The notes under the pieces: generated by a model
Seen by the model: the letters and a program-made list of their open reading frames with translations, nothing else
Told to the model about the DNA's origin: nothing
The model's database searches: none
Shown here: one piece after another, positions 46,561 through 57,299 of the stretch
Layout of the letters: each line of letters starts with the position of its first letter
Numbering within the stretch: the first letter of the stretch is position 1
Origin: Acanthosepion esculentum
Taxonomy: Eukaryota; Mollusca; Cephalopoda; Sepiida; Sepiidae
Assembly: GCA_964036315.1 (NCBI GenBank)
Contig: OZ038508.1
Location: 44,099,435 to 44,163,434 of the forward strand
Length of the DNA stretch: 64,000 bases
Reading direction: 5' to 3'
Program-made: the position numbers and the translations under genes

Positions 46561-47306
46561 AAGAAACGGGTCTGTTTTTATTTGCGTAGCTGAAAAGCAG
46601 AGCAAATTACACTATTTTTGAAAGAGATAATCGGAAAACAGTGGATGTGATGATTCGACCAAATTTAGGGGTTGTTTTTCTGTGACCACTACTTTTCTTT
46701 AGATCAGAGTAAGTGCCATCAGAGTGGTACTTCGCTATTTAAATGTGAACTTCAGTTTTGCAACAACCAATGTGGACTGTGATTTCTTCTGAATAAAAAT
46801 ACCAGTATAATTTTACTATTTGGATTATTTGAAGGTCCAAAAATATTTCTACACATATTTCACATAAAAGTGCTTACTGAAAACTACTCTTTAGAACTCT
46901 TCCAAAGTTCTCAATATCCAAAAAATATTGTTTCAATATTTTGGATTGTGTAATATTGAATATAATTGCAGTGTGTTTTCATGTCAAAGGAAAGTGGAGG
47001 GTTCAATAGATAGCAAGCGGTAATAAATTTGGCCAGATACTCTGAAACGTTTCAGTATAAACCACATCTTGGTTCTTTTGGTGTTGAAGAAACAGAAATG
47101 AGTTTCCCCAGACCGGGACGAAGATGAGAAATCACACTGATTTGCAGTTTAACTTCAAGTTGAAAAAAATCTGGGGTTATAATTACGAAAGTCTTCCTTA
47201 AAGTAACATACCCACACTTGCAGATGGGTTTATTGCAAATAACACATTAACAGAACTACTAAAGTTATTACCCACGTAGGTACCATAAACGATCAGTCGG
47301 CATTCG

Positions 47307-47310
<4 letters not shown>
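46561..47310. other. No recognised feature
   Basis: No supported gene or repeat. Confidence 0.4.

Positions 47311-47369
<59 letters not shown>
47311..47369. repeat. (CA)n microsatellite
   Basis: About 58 bp of pure CA. Confidence 0.98.
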
Positions 47370-47649
47370 CTACATATGACTAGAAATTGTGGAGAGCCAT
47401 AATTACCCATATTCTGTTGAGACAAACCACATAAAAGAAACAGTAATTTCGAAGCTAGGTGGCAGCGAGATTTAATAATAGGCATATACTAAATTTCCAC
47501 AAGTCTGGTATAAGTCCACAAGCGGGAAATACCGAGGATCGAATTCGCTACATTATTAGATTGTGAGGTTAGCTCTCTGATGATTGTAGCATAATATTTT
47601 CTCAGTACCTTGAAACTAGTACAAATGAAGGTCATCGTAGGTTGGTATG

Positions 47650-47882
47650 TAGTTAGATTGATTTTACACTATTTGAATTATTCGGACTATTGTCCTCATC
47701 TTTGTTGCCATATTTTTCACAACGTTTCGACCTTTGTACGCTCCGGCCTCCATCAGATGGTTGGAAGACGGGAGCGTACAACGGCCGAAACTTTGTGAGA
47801 AATATGGCAACAAAGATGAGGAAAATAGTCCGAATAATGTAAATAGTGTACATAACATATCATCTCAGAAATATAGACAGTT
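47650..47882. repeat. Family H2 palindrome: two hammerhead-like repeats head to head
   Basis: Arms 47667-47744 and 47771-47848 are reverse complements (for example GGAGCGTACAA.GG.CGAAAC). The left arm read on the minus strand has CTGATGG, GGCC and GAAAC. The right arm lost its CTGANGA. The 26-bp spacer is derived from the left copy's 5' end. No (TA)n is attached. Confidence 0.85.
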
Positions 47883-47884
47883 TA

Positions 47885-48300
47885 GTTAGATTGATTGACT
47901 GATTTGGATTCTACGGCGTATCCACCCTTTACAGGTTATTTAAAGCCAGAAAATATTTGACATTGAAAGAATTCATTTTTCAGATAGTAATGATTGAAGC
48001 CTTGCTAATTAACCCATAATTTTGGGGAGAAGAATTGTATTCCCACCTTTCCAATTGTATTTGTGCGTAAGTGAATATAACGAGCAAAGCTGCAATTGGA
48101 ACACGGCTCTCCGATTTTCAACTCCGAGCCGTTATTCATTACAACACCCGCACATCCCAATTTGCTGCATCTGATGTTCCGAAAACGGTCACTCATCTAG
48201 GTACTGACCAAACTCGACGTTGCTAAACTTCGTTGATACTACGGGAACCGTTATTTCAACGTGATATGGCTGTAAGCCCGACCTTGAAATTCGAACGGAC
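47885..48300 (-). mobile_element. 5S rRNA-derived SINE with tRNA-like middle, family S2 (best copy)
   Basis: Read on the minus strand from about 48290: 'GGCTTACAGCCATATCACG', 'TTGAAATAACGGTTCCCGT', 'ATCAACGAAGTTTAGCAACG', 'TTTGGTCAGTACCTAGATGA', 'GTGACCG'. These follow 5S rRNA from its 5' end through the A box and C box of its internal promoter. The copy then continues 'GGGTGTTGTAATGAATAACG' with a B-box-like 'GTGTTCCAATTGC', then 'TTACGCACAAATAC', 'TTATGGGTTAATTAGC' and an AT-rich tail. Known 5S-derived SINEs (SINE3 class; AmnSINE1 is a 5S-tRNA chimera) have this plan. Confidence 0.88.
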
Positions 48301-49321
48301 TAAGGTCATTCCTTTTTTTTTATGTACGTGATTGGAATCAATCTGATTACACTAGTAACAGCGTGTTTATAGTTGTTAAACTGAGTATTCTCCCTATTCC
48401 GTCCTTTTGTTTGTCAATGCACTTAATTCACAGGTGTGGCGTCAAAAGAACAAAAGCCACATCAATAAATGGGAAATAATTTTGAAATTTTGGAATATGA
48501 GTGAACCGGTGCAAAATTGTTTACTGTTTTTAGTTCTCGCCATTATCTAGTACCTTATTTAGGTTTCTTTTTCTTTTACATTGATTCGGCTTCTTTTTTT
48601 TTATTATTCTCTTTCAGATGTTTTTTTTTCCGGGGCGCTGCGGGATGATGGGTTTGAGGTTCCTTTTTAGATCTTCTCCTGAAAAGGAATTCACCAATTT
48701 GGTACGGAATCCATGCACCGGGAGATCAGATAAGGCTTTCTCTCCTGTGGTTTCTAGGAATAACGTAACCAACGAGAATCAGACAATAGAAAAAGAGATA
48801 ACGTGACTTCGTCCACAAAGTAACCACAGAAGCTGCAGCTGTTGAAGCTACTGACACTAAGAAAACAACTACTGTTATTGCACTTACTATAAGAATGTCT
48901 ACCCAAAAGCGAGAGGAAAAAAAATTAAAATTAACAACAGGTGGAAACAAAAACGATCATAATTAAAGATATCAAAATTATTCATATTTTACATTTTTTG
49001 TCATTAACATCATTAATGTGAATAAGATATCAGAAATTAAGCTATTATTTAAAACATTTTATCAACCGGTTCTGCGGCCTTGATAACATATAGAACACAA
49101 TAAAATATATTATTGTTTACTGAGATAAAGGACTGCGCATGCGTGAAAGTACCATTTTCTACTGATGCTAAATAACCACCGGTGAGAGCGTCCGTGTAAG
49201 CGCATGTACTGTGTGCATGTCGTATTTTCAATAAATGTGTAAGGTAGTGATTCACGTATTGTGCCGTGTTTAGGGTAAAAACATCGCAGCTCCATTGTCC
49301 CTCACCTGTAAGTTTTATGTC
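48301..49321. other. No recognised feature
   Basis: No supported gene. Confidence 0.4.
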
Positions 49322-49640
49322 TTTTAATCATTTCACCTGAAGCAAATAGATAATGACAATAAGGTGAAAGGTGTTATTGATAATGAAAGACAATAGCGGG
49401 AAGGGACGTTAGAAAACGTTAAGGATAAGAAAGTAGAAAAAGAAGAAGAATAACAAAATACAGATTGGTTGTTTCTGTTTAGCGGCATATGAACTTCTAT
49501 AAAAAGAACAAAATTCAAAGAGACAGTAGATAACAATGGACATTAGATTTAATTTTATCTAGATTTTGAATGATATTGAATCAAGCAAGAAAAGAGTTCC
49601 ACAGGCGAGATGTGCGAGAAAAGAAACCACTTGAATACAC
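49322..49640 (-). mobile_element. LINE 3' end, family beta, with tail-repeat insertion
   Basis: Minus 3' end CAGGTGAAATGATTAAAAG at 49322. C-terminal codons around 'TCTCGCACATCTCGCCTGTG' (49613-49594). The stretch 49462-49500 contains the reverse tail motif 'TTTAGCGGCATATGAA', so a T repeat appears to have inserted. Confidence 0.7.
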
Positions 49641-50087
49641 CTTCCAATTTCAGATTTGGCTATTTTATTTTTATTTCCTTTTGGTGAAGTTAAAATCGTC
49701 GAGATTAATTATTACGCATCCTTGTGCTAAATTTATTGAAACATCTGCTTTAGTTTCCTTTATTTCATCATACGGTCAGTTTTAGACACACTGGAGTGAC
49801 AGGGTGCAATTGATTTCTATTTTTTCCCTCAGATTAGTTCATTTGCATTGGTGTGGAGTAAAATTAATTTATTTTCGGTACGTATGTTGAAATCTGTTTG
49901 GCCTTGAAAAATATTGGGTCATCCGTGATTGCATCAGATTTTCATCAAGCCTAGACACTATTGTCTAGACTGTCGATTATTTGTCCCGCAGCCATTGTCT
50001 GCGATGGATGTTACCACAAGGAAGCATAAGAAAATTATAACGTTGCACGAACATACTGGCAAGCCTTACCAGTGAGCAAATCAAAGT

Positions 50088-50190
50088 ACTAACTGGCCCG
50101 GAAACTCTCCTGATTTAAATCCAATCGAGAATCTGGAGTCAATCTGCAAGGAACGACTACATGAACTGAACATACGAACTACTAACATGT
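50088..50190 (+). pseudogene. Tc1/mariner-type transposase fragment
   Basis: The frame from 50088 reads 'TNWPGNSPDLNPIENLESIC' and 'KERLHELNIRTTN'. W(P)-NSPDLNPIEN-W is the hallmark around the third catalytic acidic residue of Tc1-type transposases. The usual Trp after ENL is Glu here, and a stop lies ten codons upstream. The rest of the gene and the terminal repeats are not found. Confidence 0.85.
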
Positions 50191-50354
50191 GCCCCGGGTC
50201 ATGTTTCATTGGGAAAATACGGAATAAAATTAAATGACAACGGAATTATTCGTTATGCTTCAATTAATTTGCACAAGGTTGTATGAGAATATGATACGAG
50301 GTTGTTTATTTATATTAATGTACTATTTCAAGTATAGTGTTCAATATGAACACT
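50191..50354. other. No recognised feature
   Basis: Short AT-rich linker. Confidence 0.4.
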
Positions 50355-50363
50355 ATTATAGAC

Positions 50364-50481
50364 ACAACGTTTCGACCAAGTACCCTGTGATTATCATCAT
50401 GCGTCTATTGATAGGCTGATATACAACATTTCGACCAAGTACTCTCTGGTCATAACGATGTTTCCATTGATAGGCTGATAA
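50364..50481 (-). repeat. Two tandem 59-bp hammerhead-like units, family H3
   Basis: ACAAC(G/A)TTTCGACCAAGTA begins each unit, at 50364 and 50423. Minus strand, unit at 50481-50423: TGACCA...TGGTC hairpin directly before GAAA. Unit at 50422-50364: ATGATGA, weak hairpin, GAAACGTTGTGTC. Each unit opens with 'ATCAGCCTATCAAT'. A tandem minimal unit is how ribozyme-bearing repeats are often arranged. Confidence 0.65.
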
Positions 50482-50734
50482 ACCGAAACAAATCGCTGAA
50501 ATTGAGATTGCAGGATAATGTCTATCGCCCATTTCACAATCTTTACTTGGCCCTTTGAAGATGAATAGAGGTTTATCCCTTGTTTTGCTTTTTACTATTG
50601 GGATTCCGGTTCCTTCTCCTAAAATCCTAATATTGTTTTCACTCCCAGTATTCCCTTGCAACTTAGTGGCATTATCCCCTTCCTTGGGGTTAAATAAATA
50701 ATAGAAGGTAAGTGTGGAATCTATAGTGAATTGT

Positions 50735-51110
50735 TTTTTGTTTTTTTGTATCAGCGGCATATCAATCTCTAGGAGTAATTTAATACCAAAATCTAAATAT
50801 TTTGTCCTCAATTTTATTTTATTTTTATTTTTGGGAGATAATTGATTCAGTGATACAAGTCTAACTAATTAACCCATAGCTGTTGGAGAGAAGAGATGAA
50901 TAAAGGAGTATTTGCGCGTAAGTAAATCAACCGAACCCAATGGGATTTCGAACTCGGTTCTCCGATTAACAATTACACCACCTGCACATCCAAGCTTACA
51001 ACAAATGATATTCCCAAGACGTATGAAAAAATCTCCGGACCATAAAGCTACATGTGTGGCATATGTTACATGGACAGCGGTGATGGAGATTCGATAGTTC
51101 GCCCCAAACA
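50735..51110 (-). mobile_element. 5S rRNA-derived SINE, family S2, with tail
   Basis: Minus strand: degraded 5S head ('GGGAATATCATTTGTTGTAA' is its 3' end), then 'GGTGGTGTAATTGTTAATCG', B box GAGTTCGAAATCC, 'TTACGCGCAAATAC', 'GCTATGGGTTAATTAG', then 'TTTAGATTTTGGTATTAAAT' and 'GATATGCCGCTGATACAAA'. The last part is the T tail, which shows that T is the 3' end of this SINE. Confidence 0.8.
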
Positions 51111-51619
51111 TAATATCCACTGGTAACATAGATTTTACGTGAAAATAAAATTAACTATGATGATGATGATGATGATGTCACCTTCTCTACAACCTGGCTG
51201 TTCCTGGTAATCATATGTCAAGATCAATAGCCCTTGACTGACCCTGCCAGAATGTGGGACATTCAAGCTATTATTGTTGCAGTTATCCTTAGATCATTGG
51301 TATCTGTATAACCAAAATTAAAGTCACACATTATGAAGATCGGAATACAGTCTAGTATCCCATGCCATCCCATTAGAACTCTGCGTTACATCAAATATTC
51401 CGCGAAGCGTATTATCTCATTGAGGACATACGGCTTGATAGAAAACTTTGAGCACATAATGATTATGAGTAAGAAGAAGAAATTTAAGGATTGATCCTTG
51501 ACTTGGAGCAGTTAAGATTTTAGTGCCCGGGAAACCATGCACGCGAGATTCAAATTAGCAATAATAGATAGATTATAGTTAAGATGCTTGTCTCCGTTAG
51601 TGGCTGCATAAGTAAAAGA
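51111..51619. other. No recognised feature except a short (GAT)n
   Basis: (GAT)6-7 at about 51157-51177; otherwise nothing familiar. Confidence 0.4.
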
Positions 51620-51776
51620 AAACTAGAAACGCTTAAGAATTCAAATCAAGGAAAAAAACCGAGATGATGACGTTTACATAGTAAGAGCATGTTGAGGTGT
51701 AAATAGATTGCCCGAACTTGCTCTTATGTTAACGTCATCAACTCGGTATTTTCCCTTGATTTGAATTTCTAGTTTC
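51620..51776. repeat. Imperfect inverted repeat
   Basis: Left 'AATTCAAATCAAGG' and 'GATGATGACGTT' (51638-51674) pair with right 'AACGTCATCA' and 'CCTTGATTTGAATT' (51730-51768). The pairing extends to AACTAGAAA/TTTCTAGTT at the outside. The loop is about 20 bp. No transposon end recognised. Confidence 0.75.
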
Positions 51777-51833
51777 CTTGCATTGCTTTACTCAAATTAA
51801 GGAGTCACAAAGATTAGCATCTGCCAGTAGAAA

Positions 51834-52577
51834 TCTATAAAAGGCAGGATGTGTGTGTGTGTCTGTGTGTGTAACGAATGCACGGCCGCAATTTTCGACG
51901 GATTTGCACCAAGATTTACATGCACATGCTCCAAGTTAGCGGGAAGGCCAAGACCGACTTTGCATTTCCCAACTCCAATCGATAGTGGAAATAATCGATT
52001 TTTTCATGATTCTACGGCAGTTTTCATGTAGTTTGCGGCCGTTTTCTACTGGCCAGGGTAAGAGCATAAAGCTGGCTGCCACGAATAGGCAGGAAGATTC
52101 TACTGGCCAACGTGAGAGCCAACAGCCGACTGACACGAATGTTAACTAGCATGCTAGCATGAAAAAAAAATCGATAACTGCATTCGTCACAAGTGGGAAA
52201 AATTTAAATCTGCATAGCAATTTACTCCAGTTGCCTCATTCGCTTGCTTAAACTCAACGTTGATTCTGATTACGCAGGACTGGGTTGGGTGTGAAAAAGT
52301 ATTTGTTGTTAACATTCTTTTTTCATTCGGATTTTCCAGTTACGAGTCCTTTTTTAAAGCTGATCGTTTTGTGTTCATTTTGTTTAGTTCTTTTTTCGTA
52401 ACAGATTTAATGTTTAGTATAGAGCTTAGAAAAAATTTGCAGTGTGATATAGGCAAGAAGTAAGGCATGTAGCAACATTAGCACGGAAAAGGGCACTCCT
52501 TTTAAGGCAAGGAAGGGCAAAAATATTTTAAGTCAAGTGATAGCGATTGCACGGGCAAGGCCGGGTCATGCTGCTAG
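51834..52577 (+). mobile_element. Non-autonomous Helitron, 744 bp
   Basis: The 5' end is TCTATAAAAGGCAGGATG followed by a TG-rich stretch. The 3' end is 'GCACGGGCAAGGCCGGGTC' then 'ATGCTGCTAG'. Helitrons start with TC, end in CTRR (here CTAG at 52574-52577) with a GC-rich hairpin-capable segment just before, and insert between A and T. The flanking bases are A51833 and T52578. There is no Rep/helicase frame. No target duplication is expected or seen. Confidence 0.7.
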
Positions 52578-53071
52578 TATTTCCATAAAATAAATCATTC
52601 GTTGGAAATACAACTTTTCTTTAAATTATAGATAGATTATAGTAAATAAGCCGTTCAGTAATTAACCTACTTGACATTTCCTATAGATGCTGACGCAAAG
52701 TGCATCTCTGTTCATGGGCTGAACTAGTGGCGGGTCATTATGGTTGCGTGATAAGATGGTTGTTTTTTTTTATATTTCAAATATGAAAGATGCTCACCTG
52801 GCGGCTTGGAAGTAACATCTAGATATTTGTGAACACAATTATTTGGAGAGAGTTTAAACGGACCCGGGTTACCCGACAAGAAAGTATTTCTAACTGTGAC
52901 CTATCTGCAATGTTTTGAGCTTTTTTTACCAAAACCTGTCACCGTATTGTTCATAATCTCTTTCCAGACTGAGTGATATGATGGGTGCCCTGCGTTTCGT
53001 GTATTTGTGCCATAGCTTCACGGTGATGTCATTTTGCTATTCCAATCAGCATCATCAACAAAAACAACAGC
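52578..53071. other. No recognised feature
   Basis: No supported gene. Confidence 0.4.
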
Positions 53072-53110
<39 letters not shown>

Positions 53111-53111
53111 T
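53072..53111. repeat. (AAT)n microsatellite
   Basis: About 13 AAT units. A second array is at 53382-53431. Confidence 0.97.
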
Positions 53112-53380
53112 GCTGATGGAGCCCTAGGATTGTTTGGGAAAAGGTTCCGATATACTCATTGAAGTGATTCTTGATAGACCCTGCTTAAAAGAAATATACA
53201 AAAATTTGTACTCACAAATACAGCTAAAACATTACGAAGAGCTTTATCTTTGTAAAAGTTGTATGGACATAGGTTTTCTTTTGTTTTTTTTATAAAAATT
53301 ATCAGTGAAAAATTTCATGAAGATCTTAATTCTCTGGTTGGGACCTGAAATGAAATGTGTATACATCAGAAATCAGAGGA

Positions 53381-53381
<1 letters not shown>

Positions 53382-53431
<50 letters not shown>
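53382..53431. repeat. (AAT)n microsatellite
   Basis: About 16 AAT units, just upstream of a LINE 3' fragment. Confidence 0.97.
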
Positions 53432-53539
53432 TTATGCAGAAAACCTTTATAAATATCCGAACATTTTCTTTGGCCTGAAGAAATTTTGAGACGAAAAAGT
53501 AGTAGCCATTCCAATTGAGATTGTATTATAGTGAACGCT

Positions 53540-54172
53540 CCACAGTGGTTTAAGTTTAGAATTAAGGCCAGTCGTGCCAGTATTGTTCCTCGTGAGAATG
53601 CATCAAGCACATCTACAAATCTACCATTCGTCCATGCATTGAATACTGCTGCCATATCTCGTCTGGTACGCCTGCGATTCATTGCGAGGTTCTTGAGAAA
53701 ATCCAAAGAAGGATCTGTAATTTAATTGATCCTCACTTTATATCTCGATTTCAGTCACTTTATCACCGACGTGACGTGACAACCGTCTGGCTTTTCTACA
53801 AATATTGTCATGACAACTGCACTGACGAGCTTCTTTCCCTGGTGTGTCGAATACAAGCGAATTACTAGAATGACATGTAGTCCGCAACCTTTTATTGTTT
53901 GAACAGTTAATACAACCACGACTTCTATTTCAACAGTTTCTCGGGCTTCTCACCTGTATAAACCCTTTCCGTTCAATTACTTTCCTTGTAACTACAATCT
54001 TGAAAAATTTAAATTTAACATCAATCGCCATCATCTACCATCTTGAATCTCGTTCAATTTGTGTCCTTTTCTGAATCCATCCTATTCTCAGTCTTCCCTT
54101 TCACTTTCACTCCCTCTAAACACTTTTGCATCAGTGATATTCTCGCCTTCATTGGGGTGAAATGATTACAAA
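53540..54172 (+). mobile_element. LINE 3' fragment, family beta (post-RT domain to 3' end)
   Basis: 'HIYKSTIRPCIEYCCHISSG' (53606-53665), 'KIQRRICNLIDPHFISRFQS' (53702-53760), 'HRRDVTTVWLFYKYCHDN' and 'TDELLSLV' follow in order, with few breaks. The C-terminus 'YNLEKFKFNINRHHLPS' and stop lie near 53985-54037, and a 3' UTR ends GGTGAAATGATTACAAAAC (54154-54172). Best-preserved beta 3' end in the window and a good source for the family consensus. Confidence 0.88.
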
Positions 54173-54750
54173 ACAAATAAAAAATAACATGGCAACGCCG
54201 CTAACATTAACATGAATAGTGAGTCTTGAAATATTAAACTGATTTGCTGTCGTTTGGGCTCCAAAAAGAACCACCAATTACAAGTAGAGGTTGGAGTAAT
54301 ATCAGGGTTGTATGGAGGGAACAGTCGTTAGTAGAGCGCTATGAACGAACCCGAATGACAGGATAGTATTACTGAAAACAGCATGGATAGTAAGTAAAGT
54401 ATTGAGGCGACAGCACTTAATATACGGTAGGAAATACTGGTTAATACTAGTGTGAACAATCAACGGGTAAATAATGTAATAATGTAAGCGATAACAAGAT
54501 AATCGCAAATGAAATTACTAGCGAATGATTGCGCAAAGAAGAATGGAAAAGGAAAACTTGCAAATTAGTCTAGAAAAAGAAACGATATCGAAGCCAAAAA
54601 TCAAGGCATAATATATATCTAATACTCACCACTTAATCTACTTCTGTGACAATGCACTTAATTAGGTTGAAAAATATTTTTGGCTTGTGTAAAATAAATG
54701 TCTTTTTTCTTTTTCATAATTAGGCGGCAGATTTGCTGCTGCTTGTACTG
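54173..54750. other. No recognised feature
   Basis: No supported gene. Confidence 0.4.
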
Positions 54751-54754
54751 GCCT

Positions 54755-54764
54755 ATATATATAT

Positions 54765-54839
<75 letters not shown>

Positions 54840-54845
54840 TGTGTG
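54755..54845. repeat. Compound (TA)n(GA)n(TG)n microsatellite
   Basis: TA then GA then short TG. Confidence 0.97.
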
Positions 54846-55109
54846 TCTATGTAGTATTATTCATATATATGTGTGTGTGCATGTGTGTGTTTTTGCCTGT
54901 GTTTGGCTGCGTAAAGGTAGAGAGTGTGTCCAAAATGTGCTATATCTATATAGAAAGGTAGGTTATTTCGCGAAATCAGCGTTTGTAGATACAGTAATTA
55001 CATAGGAATCAACATTGCATTGTGACTGTCAGTTTCACAAATTGTGTTCTTGACATCATCTAACTTTACTCTCTTTGCAGCCTATATCTTTCACCCCTCC
55101 CTCTCTCTC

Positions 55110-55137
55110 AGTAAACACACACACACACGCACAAACA

Positions 55138-55225
<88 letters not shown>
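55110..55225. repeat. Compound (CA)n(TA)n microsatellite
   Basis: CA with a few changes, then about 40 bp of TA. Confidence 0.97.
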
Positions 55226-55227
<2 letters not shown>

Positions 55228-55401
55228 CACAAGTATAAAAGTGGATATTCAGTTCAACACCCAGCCGTTGGGTAACCTAAGAATCCACATTTACATTTAA
55301 ATGATCCAATATTTTTGGTAAACCTAAAGATCGTAACAATGATTGTATTTAACGTCAATCGCAAAGTCACACTATTGACTTAAGGTAATATATTTACTAA
55401 G

Positions 55402-55454
55402 ACACACACACACACACACAGACACACACATACATACATATATATATATATATA

Positions 55455-55506
<52 letters not shown>

Positions 55507-55524
55507 TATATATATATATATATA

Positions 55525-55566
<42 letters not shown>
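55402..55566. repeat. Compound (CA)n(TA)n with regular TTTT breaks
   Basis: TA array interrupted three times by ATTTTTATA, suggesting a higher-order unit of about 30-60 bp. Confidence 0.95.
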
Positions 55567-55569
<3 letters not shown>

Positions 55570-55758
55570 AACAAACAACACCAGAAAACAAGTTGCGTAT
55601 TTAACATCTTTTTTTCTTTAGAATGAACAATCCTGAAAGGGGAAAATAACGAGCACTGACATGTAAACGCTATCATCTCGATTTAATCATAATCTTGTGA
55701 TAATTGCGGTTAAGAGTTAGGGCTATAGGTCGGTGTCTTTATATGTATTCCTGATTTT

Positions 55759-55872
<114 letters not shown>

Positions 55873-56170
55873 TTTGAATAGATAGAGAGAAAAATAGATA
55901 GATGAATAAATTGATGGACTTCAATGCAAATCATCAGAGTATGAAATGCGTCAACAAAGATAAGTTTTCCTTTTCTCTTTATTCACATTGTCATTTCTAC
56001 AGATTTGTAATTGTATTTAAAGTTTTGCACACACAAACGGACACACATGCGAAAACACAGACACACATAGAGAAATGAGAAATCAAATCACTTCAAAAGT
56101 AATAAATTATTTCCTGCGAACTGAGGAAATCGCCAATATATTGCAAATGTCTTCATGACGAAATCGAAAC

Positions 56171-56176
<6 letters not shown>

Positions 56177-56224
<48 letters not shown>
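56177..56224. repeat. (TA)n microsatellite
   Basis: About 48 bp of TA. Confidence 0.97.
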
Positions 56225-56226
<2 letters not shown>

Positions 56227-56375
56227 AGAAGGAAAAATCACATTATCAAACAATTCCGCAATATGTTTCGAAAGATAAGTCACCTCATAAGACCGATATG
56301 CTTCTATCTTCTTTATGTATTATTTTTAAAAAGACCTACTTAGATTATTCTTAACACTTACTGATTTGTTATCTA

Positions 56376-56395
56376 TATATCTATCTATCTATCTA

Positions 56396-56448
<53 letters not shown>
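56376..56448. repeat. (TATC)n(TA)n microsatellite
   Basis: Ends directly at the left edge of the H4 palindrome. Confidence 0.97.
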
Positions 56449-56452
<4 letters not shown>

Positions 56453-56600
56453 CTCGAACCCTAATGATTCATGGTTATAATTTATTATATTGGATTCATA
56501 ATCCCGTTCCAATTCATCAGTTGTTGGTCTGATGAATTGGATCGTGATTACGATTCAAACGTAATAAATTATAACCAGGGAATATTAGTTTGTGAGCCTT
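56449..56600. repeat. Family H4 palindrome: head-to-head pair around CTGATGA
   Basis: Left arm 56449-56520 and right arm 56529-56600 are about 80% reverse-complementary over about 70 bp, with loop TTGTTGGT. Read outward, each arm runs CTGATGA, ATTGGAT(C), hairpin, then AATAAATTATAACC and AGGCTC. The right arm is CTGATGAATTGGATCG then TGATTACGATT. The hairpin arms GATCGT/ACGAT stay paired. Confidence 0.88.
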
Positions 56601-56664
56601 TTATATTATATTTTTACTCTGTTCAGGATATTATGTTCTGTTTGTATTCTATCATCTTGGAAAT

Positions 56665-56686
56665 TTACACACACACATACACACGC

Positions 56687-56762
<76 letters not shown>
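56665..56762. repeat. Compound (CA)n(TA)n microsatellite
   Basis: Short CA then about 70 bp of TA. Confidence 0.97.
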
Positions 56763-56767
<5 letters not shown>

Positions 56768-57049
56768 GAGTTTGCCAAAAAAGATATACAACGTAAGGAA
56801 AGGAAAATCTTGTATAAATATTTAAATATATAAATTATTCGTATATCACAAGTTAAATACTTGTTACCTTTGGATTTTACCATCACAAGAGATGCTCCAA
56901 ATTGTGGCTTTTAGCTTCCAGACATACGGTAAACTACTGCTACTTTATCAACGTGTGAACTGTTCGAACTCCGTGGCCGATGATGCAGCACTTGAACGAG
57001 GTCTTCCGGACTTCCTTTATGCACATAATACACTTTATCATGTGTTTCG

Positions 57050-57235
57050 AAATTATGACGAATCCGTTAAATTGTCAAACATGTATTCGAAACTCACGCA
57101 TTTATTTTCTTTGGATTTCAACACTATTCTCCAATTTGAAATAACATTTTCAAATAATCTTACTTTCCTCGAATAAAAAATGCGATCTGTCCGGAAAATA
57201 ACGTACTACAGTGAAAAGTGTAATCGCAATTTTAT
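57050..57235 (+). pseudogene. Possible PLE reverse transcriptase scrap
   Basis: The frame ending at 57176 reads 'LQFEITFSNNLTFLE' and, after a stop, 'RSVRKITYYSEKC'. In PLE and related RTs the order is (F)T.E.E.N..LPFLD followed by VYRKPTYT. The match is short and imperfect, and no YADD lies upstream, so the call is tentative. A 94-codon frame (56892-57176) covers it. Confidence 0.35.
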
Positions 57236-57299
57236 AAAACCACAAAAGAGAACTTTTTTTATTTCCTGAATTGTCTATACATTTATTTTGGCCGAATCT

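Noticed and set aside
47885..48300. Functional 5S rRNA gene
   Set aside because: Many substitutions, and it runs into SINE body sequence shared with two other loci.
50356..50811. 151-codon minus-strand open frame
   Set aside because: It spans the S2 SINE tail, unrelated AT-rich DNA and the tandem H3 units, so it is a mosaic of repeats and not a gene.
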